Positions 36,040-50,300 of a DNA stretch of 64,000 bases are shown here, piece by piece; position 1 is the stretch's first letter; each line of letters begins with the position of its first letter. The translations under genes and the position numbers were made by a program. The stretch comes from Lepisosteus oculatus (Eukaryota; Chordata; Actinopteri; Semionotiformes; Lepisosteidae). Location: positions 40,867,148 to 40,931,147 of the forward strand of contig NC_090706.1 in assembly GCF_040954835.1 (NCBI RefSeq), read 5' to 3'. Below the pieces are notes generated by a model. It was not told where the DNA came from. It saw only the letters and a list, made by a program, of their open reading frames with translations, and ran no database searches.

Positions 36040-38330
36040 TATCGAACTAGGACTGATTGGCAGCCAGTTCATAACGGGCTGCCTCTTTAAGAGGCTGACG
36101 TCATCGACCCGGCTCCGGGTCGCGCGCCTGGCTGCGTCGTCACTCCCCCTGGCGTGCGTGCGCGCCGCCGTCGATCGCGTGGTGTGCTTCCATATTGCTG
36201 CTAGTAAGGGAGACCAGCGACATCGGGGGTTTTAAACAGGCGCTCGGAGGGATTTTGTGTTTTAATCCGCAAGTGGCCACTCTGCGTCTTAGACTGAAGG
36301 ATATTTGGTCTAGGGGTGGAGTGGAGAGAAGAGTGAGACGAGCCGGATCGGGGGCGCACAGTTCGCGTTTTCTCTCGCCAGTTGTAGAAGGGCTTGCGGG
36401 GTAGCGAGAAGAAGGGGGAAATGGCCACTCAGGTGGAGACCCTCCTGCCCGGCAACCCCCTGCTGAAGCCGGAGGAGCACGGGCACGGCGGCGAGTGCCC
36501 GGAGCCCGGGGCGGACGGCGGCGTGAGGCGAGGCGAGCCGGGTCCGGCAGGCATGGCCGCTCAGGAGCCGAGCCCGAAGCAGGCGAAGGACGAGAGCAAC
36601 GCGCAGGAGCAGGAGAGCCTGCGCAGGGAAGCCGGGGCTGCCCCGAAAGACGGGGTCACCCCGGAGGAGGAAGGCCCGAAATGCACCAAAAAGGAGTTCA
36701 CTGAGGCGCCCCCTCCCAAGGTGAACCCATGGACTAAGAAAATGAACACGGTGACCGTGGTCAGTGTGAATGGACAAGCACATCATGGTGTGTACCTCCT
36801 AACATCTTTTCCAACGCTTCGCTTGTTGCTTTCGAGTGCCGTGGCGGGGTGCAGCTGGCCCGGACGGATGGCAGCGGGGGCCCTCCCCCCGAAGGCCAGC
36901 CCGCAGGGGGCGCAGGTCCCCCCGGGCAGCCCTGGGTGCAGGCCCCGGAGCCGCTGTGGGGGAGAGAGGGGGGTGTGCGGTCTGGCCTGCCCCAGCAGAC
37001 GGTGCGGGGCGCAGCAGAGGTCGCGTCTGCGGCGGCCGGGATCGTGTTTCGGGGCTGCGTGCGGCCGGGAGGGCGCATTTCGTGCAAAGGGAGCCCCGGC
37101 GAGGGCCTGCGGACTGGCAGCGGTGCGGCGATGCGTTTTGGGGGGGGTTTGCACGCCGGCGGCCGGCTCTCCGCTGTGTGCCAGGGAGTGGGCTGGTCGC
37201 ACCGAGGGCACACCGTGCGCCGCACCAACGCCTATGATTAGCATATGTTGTGGGGAGGGCTGGTTTTTGCGTCGGGCTTGGCTTTATATATATATATAGC
37301 CCTGCCTCGGCTCTTGAAGCATCCGAAACATGCGGGGTTATTGGCAAAAAAGCTGGAAATCCATGTGATTTACATGTGGTTCACGTTTTAGTCACTCGTG
37401 GCTTTTCCTGGTTCCCCGAGTACACGAGCGGAATGGGGGGGCATCGCTCAGTCGGCGCTGCTGTCCCCCCGTGTCTCTTTTTTTAATTGTTATACCTATT
37501 TCAGACAGATGGCCCAGAGCTTGGGCGGTAGCATTTCCTTTGGTTTTTGTTCGTTTTTACCCGTGTGAGAACGTGAGGGTGGCACGAAATTGAAAGGAAA
37601 ACCGTTTTGTTTTCAAAGTCTTTTATTTTTTTTTATTTCAGGGAGGTAAAGCGATTGTTTTAACTTTAGAGCAACCCCACTGGCCACGCAGTTAAGGCGG
37701 TGATTGTAACAGGGACGAGTCTCGCCCACCCCCCCTTCCCCAAACCCTCCTGCAAAAAAAAAACCCGAAGGAACCAGCGTGTTTCGAGGCTCAGATCTAG
37801 GAAAAGGTGACTTGTATTTTATCCCCCGATAGTTTCCAGCCGTGTTGCGGCAGGGGTGCCCCTCTCCGGGGGCTGTGGGGGTCGGGGTGCTCTGGAAACT
37901 AAGGCAGAGCGTTGCTAGGCTCGTCCGCGTTACCCAGAATTCCCCCCGCCCGTCGGCAACGTGGTGTCTTCCTCTGGAAACACGTGATCTCATGGGCGCT
38001 GCGCCGCGGCCGGGCTCGTCTCCTGGGGGGGCTCGGTTCGGGCTCCGTGGGGCCCGGGGTCGCTTGAGTTTGACAGGGCGGGGCGGGGACGGGCCGGCGA
38101 AGCAGCTGTCTGAACGGAGAGCAGCGCCGTTATCCCCTCCCCCCCCCGCCGGCCGTGGTGAGGCGAGGGGAAGCGTGGCTTCTTGCGCAGCTGCTGCAGG
38201 TTAGGCGGACGGGTTTGTTCCGGACTGCCTTCAGAGCAGCTTCCTTTGAACCGTGCTCTTCACTTCACTTCACTCCCGGGGTCGTGGTCATTAGCCGTGG
38301 AAGGCACACAGCCCGTGCTGGCTGCTTTCG
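36040..38330 (+). promoter_or_regulatory. larp1 promoter and CpG island
   Basis: A dense CpG-rich block spans the presumed transcription start, exon 1 and the first part of intron 1. It includes a palindromic CRE, TGACGTCA, at 36096-36103 and a YY1-type CCATATT at 36190-36196 within a GC-rich leader. There is no convincing TATA box, as expected for a housekeeping CpG promoter. The exact start site cannot be read from sequence; the 5'UTR probably begins between about 36150 and 36250. Confidence 0.7.
36421..36787 (+). CDS. larp1: larp1 exon 1
   Basis: Encodes residues 1-122 and one base of codon 123. The first half is a low-complexity Gly/Glu/Pro-rich leader; the end, [13 protein letters not shown] then VSVNGQ, is strongly LARP1-like. 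Donor GTGTGT, phase 1, opening a 9291-bp intron. Confidence 0.95.
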
Positions 38331-41300
38331 TGTCTCGGTCCCCCCCCCACCACCAACAAGTCTGTTATAAAAGTTGTTTTTTTTTAAATAAAAATAAGTT
38401 CATTGAGGTAGAGTAAATAACGCGTGTTTGCTCAGGGAGATAAAGCTGTTTGCACTGTAGAGGTAGAGGAGAAAACTCCAGTGTTTTTCGTTCTTTGCGA
38501 AAATAAAGGGACGAGTTTCTTCCCCCAGTTTAAGACCTGTAACATCCAGTCACTCTGTAATTTGAGTGAACTTTGACCGGGAAGTCCACAGGTGAACAAC
38601 ACCTCTTATTTGAGAGAGCTGGTTTGGGGATCAGTATTGTTTTTGTTTCTCTTTTAAAAGGTTAAAGTAACAGGGTTACAACATCTATGGTTTTTCAAAG
38701 GCCTGGGAATGAAAAAGGAAATGAAAACCGACTTTTAGTACATTTGCCTCCCTGGTTAATATTAAGGCTAATATCTTAAAACGTGTTATCCAAGGTCACG
38801 GTCCTCTGTTGTGTGAAAGGTGAGACACGTGTGAGAATGTCAGGTGTTGTGTGCCAAGCAAAAGGCTGTATGGACACAAGAGCAATAAACAGTGCTTTGT
38901 GACTTTTGCTCACTGACTGCTGTGCGGGGGCTCTCCTTGGCTTTTGTAAGTAGAGACTGGAAGAGAACCGAGAGCTTGATTTTTCAGAATTTCTTTGAAA
39001 GTGTAATATTTGATCTGCTCGATGCGTGTAGGGGGTGTTTTTGTGTCAGTGGCAGGTCATACATCTGCTTTGAGTTCGACAGAGCCTTGTATGTGTGTAG
39101 TGGACGAGTGTTTCTGAATAGTTGCTATAAGTGGTGAGATTTGCCTTTATGATGCACCATAGGTACTCCTTGAAACTGGAGGGATGCCCAGTTCCTAAAG
39201 GCTGGGGTAGAGGGCACGTGGCCTGTTGATGGTGGAAGCCTGTGATGACTGTTCTTAGTTTTAAAGAACCCGAAGCCGAGTCCTCGCACAGCCTGTGCGC
39301 TGACAGTAAGAGGCTCGTCTGCAGTGCAGCAATGCTGGGTGACAACAGCAGGCAACACGCTGCCACGCTTTCCTGGATGCTGGAGCAGCGCTCGTTAGCC
39401 CCTGAATCCAGGTTTACCCAGTTTGCAGACAGTAGAGAAGCATGGGCCTGGTCTAGTTTTATTGTAAGAAAGTTTGAAAGACTATGCTGAAAGTATATTG
39501 ACAGATAAGTGTTATTTAATGTACTTTTAAAACCCTGCAGTGTATGATTCCTTAGTCCTTGAAGCTGAACGTAGTGGCGTGTGTAGTGTCAGATGCAGTG
39601 TCCTGTTTAGACGTACCAGCGTCAGCGTGGTTGTGTGCTGCAGTAGGAATGGGGCAGATGTGTGGAGCAGTGGGCAGGGTTCTGGACTGTAACTGGAAGG
39701 TTGTGGGTTCAAGACCCAGGTGAGACACCGCTGTTGTACCCTTGACTGGGGTACAGTACCTCACCCACACTGTTCCAGGAAAACACCCAGCTGCGTAAAT
39801 GAGTGCAAAACTAAGTTGCTTCAAATAAAAAGCTTCAGCCAGAGAAATACATGTAAGCCTGTTTTGGTTGTTTGGTGTCTTTAAAGAATAACTGTTAATG
39901 TTTCAAGGTTTATTGAGTACACTGACGTTGTGCAAGTTCTCTTTCACAGTTTCGTATCTCAATATCATCTCGCCTTCTCTCTGCTCATTGATGGGGTGTT
40001 CCGGGAGAACACTTTGGGTTTGATGAGCCCGTTAAAAATTAATGTACACAAAGCAGGCAAGTGCAGATCTTGTTTTGTTTGTAGTATACGATTAACTTCT
40101 GTTCATTCGAATACAAAAGAGGGAGTTAGAAGCAAGATAACAGGGCTGTGAGGAAAGAATTGATATTGATCATCAGTATTACAAAACATTTTTTACAAAG
40201 CAAAATGGCCTATGTCATAAAAGGTAAAATGTAATCAAATTCCTGGGCAGAATAGAAAAATCATGCTTCTTGTTTTGCATTATGGAGATTTAATGAAGTG
40301 AAGTTCTAAATGTCTTCTGCACAGCGTTGCTCTAAAATCTCCAAGGCACTGCTTCCCAGAAGGAGGAACTGCTAGCAGAGAACTGCAAGTGATGCACAGG
40401 CTCAAGAATAAAACAAATCCCAAACTCCAGAACAAATAAACATGGACAGGAGACTCCTGTTATCGAAGACAGCTGTCTAAAGCATTTCTTCTCGGTATAA
40501 TCTCTCCTCTGAGCATGTCCACCCTCAATGGAGAAGCTATTTATAGTTGTGACATGTTAACTTGGTTTCAAAACAGTAGTGGGTTAAAGTTTATGCCAAA
40601 CTGTCCTAGAACACTGCATTACCAGCCTGTATTTCAGTAAGGTCTTTGTTATTGGAATAAATGCATGTAGTTATGTATTCTTTAGTATAGCATTTGTGCC
40701 TTGTGTTTGCACAAAGGGTAGTGGGAGTATGGAACAGGTCTCTCAGCCATGTTGTTGAGGCATGTACCTTGGCTTCCTTTAAGTAATAGCTGGATGAGAT
40801 CGAGCTCGTTGTACCCGAATAGCTTTTTACTTTCAAATTTTCTGTTTCTTAACTGATGATTTTCAGGTATTTCAGGTACTATCAAAGATGTACTGGTAAA
40901 CCTGAAAAGCAACCTTGAACATGTCAGACCTTTTCATGGAGTGGTAATTAGGGTAAAGAAATTAACATTTCTGTTATTTATTCAGCTAGTAACATCACCT
41001 GTTACAATGTAGTTCCCCAACCTTGATCAACAATGGGAGATTGATTGTATTGCAAACATTTTTTCATGTTTCCTATTCCTGACATACTTAATGACACTTA
41101 ATGACAGTTCCAGCCTCGGCACAGATGCCTAAAATAAAACTCCTACCAAAAATAGGAAAATAGTCTGTCTGATATGGTTTTGGGATTAAAAATTTCTGTT
41201 GGTGTGATCCCATTTGAAATTGAATGAGCTACTGTATGTTCCCATAAGTGGATAGCATGTGTACTGGTGTTGGAGCTCCAGTTCCAGATTTAATTGAGAA

Positions 41301-44300
41301 CTGGGTTCTGTCCCTTGCAGATGAATCCCTGCTGTAAAGATTTATCGCGCTGTGGAGTAGAAAATAAGAAAGGTGCCTTTGTTCCAAGAGGACAGAGATC
41401 CAGTCGTTCACAGGCCTTCCCCTCTCCGCTGTGGGTCGGCACAGCCGGTGCTGCTCTGCTCCTTGTGTGCCTGAGACGTTGTGGCGGTGCTGCAGCCCGA
41501 GTAAGCTGCCCCGCTGGTGGGGCGTGATCCGAGCGCAGGACTCCAGGGGCTGAGGTGTGCGCTGTCCATCCGGAGGCCTCTGGGTGACAGGATGACTAGC
41601 GTGCCTCTCCTGTGCTGTGCCCGAGAGGCTTGGCTGGCCGTGTGGTGATGTCGTCGGCGGACCGTGTGACTTGTTTGCGATGGTGGTCCGAGCCTGCAGT
41701 CTTTCTGAGGAGCGGAGCCCCACGTGCTCTTGGGCGAGCAGCTCCTGCAAAGCGAAGCACATCATCCTTCTCGCTGCACGTCTAGACCTGCGCGCCACTG
41801 GCTTGCGTCTCTTTCGCCTCGTGTCGCTCCGTGAAAGACAGCTGGTAGGCTGGAGCGGGAGAGTGTAGCTCGTCTTTACCCTCGCCGAAACCGGAGCAGT
41901 GACGTCGTCAAGACTGGGGTGGGAGCTGTGGGGTAATGCCGACTGATGTGACTAGATTATAACGGAGTTTGAAGAAAATACACGCGGAGGGGAAAAATAC
42001 AGCTCAATGCCCTTACAGATCTCAGTACTTTTTCAGCTGTTGAATGTCTGCGCATGTCATCCCTGGAATCTTCTTCACTGTCACTTTAATTTCACAGTGT
42101 GGAAATATCTGCAGACCTTAGGGACCAATGCAGATTCAAGCCACAGGTCTTCAGTATAATTATTAAAATCAGCTCGACGTGATCTCGGTCCTCCGAGGCA
42201 GGTCCAGTCTGAAAGTCAGATAATGCCTTTGTGCAGCAGTGGCAGTGCCTGGGCTGCATTGACAGCAGGTGTCAGTTTGTAGTTTTATCAAACAGTGTTT
42301 TGGGAAACTGTATTTACTGTGTAATATGCAGCAGTGTACAGCACATGAGCCTGCATGTAGTCCTTGTGGTTTGTTGCAGGTTTCTCCTGTGCTTGTCCTG
42401 TTCAGTTTCAAGCAACTAGTGGTGAATGTTAACAGCCAGCATCGCCAAACCGAGACATTTTGACCGGGAAGATCCAGCTGCCGTCATCTGGAAATTTTTT
42501 AAGGACTCTGTTTTAAGCAGGGGTTAAAGTATTAAAGCATTTTACTAAGGATTTTCTTTGTGACAATAAGGATTTCCAGATTTTACGGATTAGCCTGTGT
42601 GTGGCATTGAAAATTGCCGGTGACGTAAGCCGATATGCAGAATGTCAAGAGGAGCTGGTCAGTATTGAGAAAACGAGTGTTTTTGTAGCGGGTGTGCTGA
42701 CATTTTAACTAACAGGTGTGGTTGGTAAATTTGTTGTTAGTTTGCCATCAGCAGCAGGTGTACTGTGAAAGCCATGGGGTAGGAGTATGTGTGGGCACTG
42801 CTGGAAGCAGCACAGCTGTGGTGCACGAGGTTGCTGATGTGCTGTCCCGTTCTTCTCATAGATCCCCGGAAGGGGTGTGCCTGTTTGCTGGTCTGAGCCC
42901 CAGACGCCTCGTGTCAGCTCGGCTCCACTCAGTGATGCTCTGCAGTGCTGCCAGTGATCAGTTACAGGTGGAGGTGTGATTCTTCACATTGCTAGAGAGG
43001 ATCAGGCTCTACCTCAGGCGCACTCTTGCAGGCGAGAAGCTGGGGCCCGTGTGGTCATTCGGCCCCTGCGATGGCATGTGGCCGTCCCCAGGCTGGGCTG
43101 CTGATGTGCTGGCTGAGGCCGCCTGGCGTTTCTGACGCGGGGGAGCTGGAAATGCGCTGGCAGTGAGGGATCGCAGGTGAGCTGCTCCGATGTCAGTCGT
43201 GGTGCGGACTCGTGACTTCTTGTCTTCAAGATCGGGGCCCGTCCTTGACTGTGAGTGCACCACTTGGCAGGTGGCATGCGTTTACATGGAGCTTGTAGAT
43301 GCCTTTTCTTCAGTCTTAGATTGAGTTGCACGTCGGCGTTGATCTGTCACAGGGAAGTCGTTTGAATATGGCGTGTAGTGGTATCTGTTTTAGGCTGCTG
43401 TGCAGACGCAGAAGTGCTATTTATAGCCTGGTAGTCCGCAGGCACTTCTCTACTGTCAAAAAAACAAAATAGCATATGTGCTTGAGAATTTCCCCGCGTT
43501 GCTCACCTGATCCGTAGGAAGCTGTGATCGTCTTTGCTGGCCAGGTTGTGTTCCGCAGGTTGCGGCCCGTGTTTGTCTCACGCCCACGCGCTGGGGCCGA
43601 GTGATGTGGTTCCCACGAGCTGTCAGTGGTCGCAGGGCCCGTGTGCTGATGGGCTGGCACAGGTGGGCACGTGACCTGGCACAGCTCTAAAATCTCACAG
43701 GCTTTTCTGGACTGCAGTATATATATTTGTCATTAAAGTTATATTCCTCAAATTGTAGGTCATTTTGTTTATACCTTGAGAACATTCCTGAAGAACAGAT
43801 ATGGTCTTTGTTGATAAAATTATTCCAGACTTAAGCGGTGTGTACATAGCAATTAGAGGAGATTTTACCTGTGTGGTTAATTTATCATCTGTTTTCTAAA
43901 CTTATATAACACTTCCTTATCAGACTGGAGTGCATTAATTCTTTGCCTTAACTGTGATACCCAGTAGACTTGTTTTGTTAAATCTAGAGCTTATTGATGT
44001 TTCTCAGATGACTTGATGAACAGGGATTAGAAGGAAAGTTTTAAATTCAGTCATTCATCAGACAACAGAAATGTATTTTTAGTTTTCAAGTAAATGTTTT
44101 TAGCTAGTTTATAGTGCAGAATGTTTGCAACTAGATGAAAGAGTGGACTTCCAGTTACTAAGGAGCTGTGCAGTGTTTGTATCTCAGAAACTGAAGCCAT
44201 CCTACATGCAGTGAAAACTCACCGTGCCCACCTTCCCTGTATAAATGTTGTGTTCACCTTATTTCCAGTATATGAAATATGTGGAGTAACCACTAATGAT

Positions 44301-47300
44301 GTAGATTCAGAATGAGCCCAGTGAAAGTCTGGAATTGTCAAAACACATTCAGCACATTCAGGGCCTTCTGTCTTAATGTTATTGTACAGTATCTTGTGCC
44401 GATGAGGTGAAAGGCTTGTTTTCGTTATAGATTTCTCATCTCAAAAAGAATCACTTCAGAAGCACTGAAGACCTCTGTCAGAAGTAATTATCATTTCTTA
44501 TTGCGCTCTTGTAATATGATAACATGTTTCAGTGCTTCTGGAAAATGTGGTGCCTTGAGCTGAGCTCTCAAATTATTTTTAGGCTTTTAGGGCTGACATG
44601 ACCTTTCGTACAATAAACCTTGCTGGGTTTTTGTAACTAGGCTAAGGATTAGGAATTGCAGACTAATAATTGGACTCTCTCTTGGTTTAGGTCCTGTTTT
44701 TTAAAATTACATACTTGGATTACTGTGCAAAAATGAATGTTATATTATTTTAAAATGCGGACAAAGTGAATGGGTTAATGATGTACCAGGAAGAGTGCAA
44801 CAGAAGGGTTCTAATAAAGTTAGGAATATTTTTGTAATACTTCAGACAGAATCTGCTTATTTTCCAGTATGCTTAGGTAAACCTGTTGTAAGCAGATTGT
44901 TTCCAAATTAAAGAATATTACAGTGCAGGAAATGTACTAAGTACTGCAAGAATATCAAAGGGACTTTTTTTTAAAGGGGTAATTTGCTTACAACTTTGTT
45001 CTTAAGCAGCTGTCTGAAATTTTAATGAATATTAAGAAGTTGTAATGACCTTCTTTAAGCTTTGTATATGACTTAATGAAAGCCTTGCATTAAGCGTAAC
45101 ACGAAGCCTCTATTTAGGGTACAGTTAAAGGCGGTGATTGCTTTGAGCTTAACTAGATGGAGAAAGGTTATATAGGATGTTTTTCCCACAAATAAAAAGA
45201 TTAAGAATGGAGGATTAGCATGTTGAGACTTTAATTTATAGTGTTTTGGCTATTTTTATATTGCATTATTGAACAAAGGTGTAGATGGTGGTAAAAAAAA
45301 ACCTTGTTCTGGAAATGGTCTTGGGGCAGCATGCCAGTCACATGTTTGTGACCTTTCATTGTTGGAAAGGTGTTTTCACCAGGGCAGGGGGGTTTGACTG
45401 AGAGGAGTCCAGGCTTGCATCCCCATTGCACATGAAATAAAACCTACATGGGCATACAGGCTGTTTGAGTGGTAGCTTCTGTGATGTCAGGAATACAAAA
45501 GGGCATGATGTTTGTTACAGGCTCTGGAAGATTTATGCTGTGTCAGTTTTGTAACCTCACAGAAAATGTAGTAAAAGTTGCTGAGTGATGGTGAAATTTC
45601 ATAGCGGTAGCTCTGTCTGACCTTGTGCAGTGCTTTGCTGAACTTTGCATAATATTTCTTGAGAGAATAAACGAGGCTTCACTTCTATGCTGTGCAGAAC
45701 AGTAGAGATTTTGACTTGATTGCCTTATGGTGGCCTTATTTTTGAAAGAATTTCCAGGATAAAATACCCAGGATTGCCTTCGTCTACTTTTTTATTAAGC
45801 GATAACCATATGTTTTAGTTTCGAGGTATCGCTGAGATTTCCTTTATATTTATCATTGTGATAATTAAATGTGCTCAAAGGTATGTCATGATGCTGACAG
45901 TAACAGGTCCAGCCCTATATCTTTCTCTTGAGAGAGGGAGAGACAGGAGTACTTGAATGTCCCTCTTGAAAGGATGCTTCTTTCAGTGTCAGAATGTAGT
46001 GCACTGCCTGGAACCTGCCTCTCACGCGTGTGATGCTGTACAACTAACGGACTGTCCTTTTCTCTCTGGTGTCCGCAGATCAGTCTCTTCCAGCCAAGGT
46101 GGTGAGAGCTGGGAACCCGAAGCCCAGAAGGGGGGGAAAGGTACAGCCCCGTTTCACCGCCTCTGGGACAGACGCCACACTTACTGGTGTTTGCCCCATT
46201 AAGTGTGCACGTTTTCACAGAATTGGTGCTTTTATTGTGGTGTTGCTAAGCTCACACAGTGTTATAGTAGTAGACTAATTATAGCATTGCCTGTCAATAC
46301 ATACTTGCTCTGTAACCTTTATGAGTGTCGCCTTCTGTAAATGGTGGTGTTCTTGAACCCAGGAGTAGAAAACCCCACTGGCTGCACTGTAAAACCACGG
46401 GACAGCGTAACAGATTAGTGCGCAGTGCAGATTAGTGCCACAGTAAAAGTTTCCCTTGCAGTTTATGAAACTAAGAGTCCTAAATGTAGACTTGAATAAA
46501 GAGTAGTAAAATCGCCACATTTTGCATTTTCCTCCTGGAATGCAAATATTCCATTAATACACCAGGTTGATAAAGGTTTCGATTTGACCTCACTATTGTA
46601 GCATTACCTGCTTCAGTTCAAGGGGCAGGGTGATGTAGCTCAAGCCATGACACCTGGGGTTCCCAGTCCCAGTCCTGGGGGACCCCAGAGTCTGCTGGGT
46701 TCCATTCCAGCTGAGCTCTGTCTCCAGTCTTAATTGATGCCCTTAACTTTGCTGCTTGAGTGTGCAGGCGTGTGGTTAACTTGGTGCTTTTTCCAGCTGC
46801 TTCAGCATAGAGAACCTTAAGCAGCCTCTCCTGAGTTTGCTGACCCTTATTTCTGGTTAAACGGGTATAAATGAAGGATGAACAGACACAGGTGGGAATG
46901 ACACTCTTATGATACTCCCCACTGAGTGTTGCTGGTACAGGGGCCATCCCAGTTTCAAATCCCATTTGATTTTTTTAAGGGGAAAAAAAAACGATTTAAA
47001 ATTTGGGCTCCGCAGCCTAGAAAACTGAGCTCGGCGAGCCTGTGATTGCGAACTCAGCTGGAGAGAGAGACTGTGGTCCGGCAGGGCCAGGGCTGGGGTC
47101 ACGGCAGTGCCTGGACAAACAGGAGGAGCTCCCACAATGCCTTGTGCGCTGGCGATTAACAGCCGACGGTTTGTGCGCAGGTCGGAGACTTCGGCGACGC
47201 GAACAACTGGCCCACCCCGGGGGAGATCGCCAACAAGGAAGTGCAGGTAACGTTGCCTGACAGCGGCAGGAGCGCAGACCCACACTCCCGGTGTCCTCTT

Positions 47301-50300
47301 GCCTGGGTGTGTCATTTTTTACTCCATTTCTCCTATCAGTTTACACACCGGAGTTACGGGTTGGAGACAGGCTGCTCTGAGGTGAATAGTGCTGGTGTGG
47401 AAGACATTAAAAAAAAAATGGCAAAACCTCCTTGTTAGGAAGCCAGCTGCTCTCTTATTTGGTGTTATTCGGTCTCTAAAAGCATTAGTGGTGGGAAAAA
47501 CATTGTCCTGGTTGGAACATCTGCTTGCATGAAGTATTTGAGGATAATAGGTAGAGCACAGCAGTAACGATCGTTATAACGTACAGTATTAGGCCTGTAT
47601 ATTGCAGGAAATGGAAACTGTGTGGTGAGTAAAGTACAGAAGAGGCGCAGAGAGGAGTTCGTGGTGTCTCTCTGTTCCAACACGCAGGCCTTTGCAAACA
47701 CCCCAAAGTGACGTACCTGCTGTTATTGTGAGTGGAGATGAGAGCTGCCCAGGGTGTCTCAAGCGAGAGAGTGGGGCACAGCACAGTGCGAAAGAACCGG
47801 TAAAAGCCATTACTAGTCGTATCGCAGCATGGCACTCTCAAACACAAGATTTAAGATGTGAGGATGGATTGAGAGTACCTGGGCTGTCCTTTTTTAGGAG
47901 CCCTTCCGTTTCTTTTGCAAGGTTCTGGAGTGTGAATTAGGTCACGTCAGGGCCAGGAATAACCAGGTCTGCGTCTCTATAGGAGGGATGTCCTTTTAGG
48001 GATTCCCACAACACTGCAGGCTGCGGCTCTGCTGCTATTTTAGGTCAGAGCCGCATATTGTGGCTGATGGAGTCTCTCCAGTTTTTTTCCTCCACCTTGT
48101 CTCGCATGTGCAGTGGTGACACCAAGAGCCAGCATGGGAATAGAATCATTTTAAAGCAGGCGTTTCATCCCGAATAGAGGACATTAAACATTTTAATTTA
48201 TCTTCTCATTGGATCTTTAATTGCTATTTTTATGAACTAAAGAACGTGTTGTTTATCCCTAAGACTTCATTGGTTAACCGCCAAGAGTATCTGCTACAAC
48301 ACTTTCCACTCAGTTTGACCTAATCCCTGGAGATTTATGTACAGAAAGCAGGTACTGCTTCTTACTACCGAGCCAGTAGTTACTTTCTAAAGCTTACAAG
48401 ATTGGAATTTCAGTTTCAAAACATAAAGTACACACTCGGTAAACATCGGCTCCACATAAAATCGTTGTACACTTGGAAATCCTAACGGGAGCAAGTGATC
48501 ATCTTGTTGGCCTCCCTTTCAATATGTGGCATGAGGCTTCATCATATACAGTCATGTGAAAAAGAAAGTACACCCTCTTTCAATTCTATGGTTTTATATA
48601 TCAGGACATAAAAAATCATCTGGTCCTGACCAGGCCCTAAAATTGGGTAAGTCTAACCTCAGGTGACAAACAACACATAACAGGTCCCACTATGTCATTA
48701 TTTAACAAAATAAGCCAACATGCAGAACATGCATGTGTGAAAAACGAAGTTCACCCCATGATTCAGTAGCTTGTAGAACCACCTTTAGCAGCAATAACTT
48801 GAAGTTATCATTTTCTGTATGAGTTTATCGGCCTCCCACATAGTTTTGGAGGAGTTTTGGCCCACTCGTCTTTACGACATTGCTTCAGTTCATTGATGTC
48901 TGAGGACATTCATTTATGCACAGCTCTCTTAAGGTCTCGCCACAGCATCTCAATGGGGTTCAGGTCTGGTCTTTGACTTGGCCATTCCTACACCTTGATT
49001 CTTTTCTTTTCAGCTTTTCAGTTGTAGATTTGCTGGTGTGCTTGGGATTATTGTCCTGTTGCATGACCCAATTTTGGCCGAGCTGTCGGACAGATTGCCT
49101 CATGTTTGTGTCTAGAATACTTCGGTATAAAGAGAAGTTCATGGTCGACTCGGTGGCTGCAAAACAACCCAAATCATCACCCCTCCACCACCGTGCTTGG
49201 GGGTTTGTGGTGATACACTGTTTGGTTTTTGCCAAAGATGACGTTGTGCATAATGACCAAACATCTCCACTTTGGTCTCGTCTGTCCAAAGGACAGTGTG
49301 TTCCAGAAATCTTGTGGTTTGTTCAGATGCCATTTTGCAAACCTATGCCATGCTGCCATGTTCTTTTTGGAGAGAAGGGGCTTTCTCCTGGCTACCCTTC
49401 CATGAAAGCAGTACGTGTTCAGTCTTTTTCTGTTTGTATTGTATTTAACATGTTGAAGCTGTTCAGTAGACCAGAGCAGGAAAGTTCCACTGACCTTCAG
49501 AGGTCTGATTAGGTTTTGAAGTCCCTCATGCAAGTTGCAGAGCTTGGACCGCTCACCTTTGTCCGCACAGCTCCCGTTTCGGGGTTTCTGGGCTCGGAGG
49601 CAGGGGCCTGTCCCACTCTCTCGTGTTGGTGAGGGTGCGGCCCGGTTGCCGGTTCGCCTTAACTCTCTTCCTCTGGAAATTCCCAGGTGCCGAAGAAAGC
49701 CATGACCAAGAAGGAATCAAAGGAGAAACGGGACAACGAGGAGAGCAAGGAAAACCAGAAGGCGAAATCCGACGACTCGGGAGAAGAGAAGAACGGAGAT
49801 GAGGATCTGCAGAAAAACGGTCAGAAGAAAAAAGGTGAGTGAGCTACTCCGCCGCTGAGCTGGATGAAAGTACACATTTACCTCACGTGAACCAGCCCAG
49901 CCCAGCCTTGCTTCGTGTGAATTCATGCGTATCGGTGGAGAGTCACTTTATCAAGTCACAGTCGAATCTCATAACAGCTTTTTGAACTGGCTGGAGAGTC
50001 CTGTGCTGTGACAAATCTGCCTTTGAGTTTGGACAGGTGGTTAAGAAAGCGTTCGTAACTGGCGTCATCTGCTGTGCTCAGTAGACCTATTTCCTGCTGC
50101 TGTCCACTGGGCTGCTTCTGCTCTGATTTATGAAAATTGAGTCTTCTGAAAGTTTGGTAGCCGGCACTTTTTTTTTAAGTGGTGCCTTTCTATCAAGTAT
50201 TTTGAAGGAACTTTTTTGTAAATCATGTTGAGGGTTAATTGAGAGGTGATGTAGAGACTAAGTAGCAGTTACTCTGGCCTTGTCCTTTGAAATTTGCTTG

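Noticed and set aside
36749-37347. Antisense frames of 153-182 codons over the start of LARP1
   Set aside because: They are by-products of the CpG island's composition; the plus-strand LARP1 exon and its donor explain the region.
41229-41798. 189-codon minus-strand frame
   Set aside because: Low-complexity Arg/Ser/His-rich sequence with no recognised domain, inside a LARP1 intron; kept only as a compositional observation.
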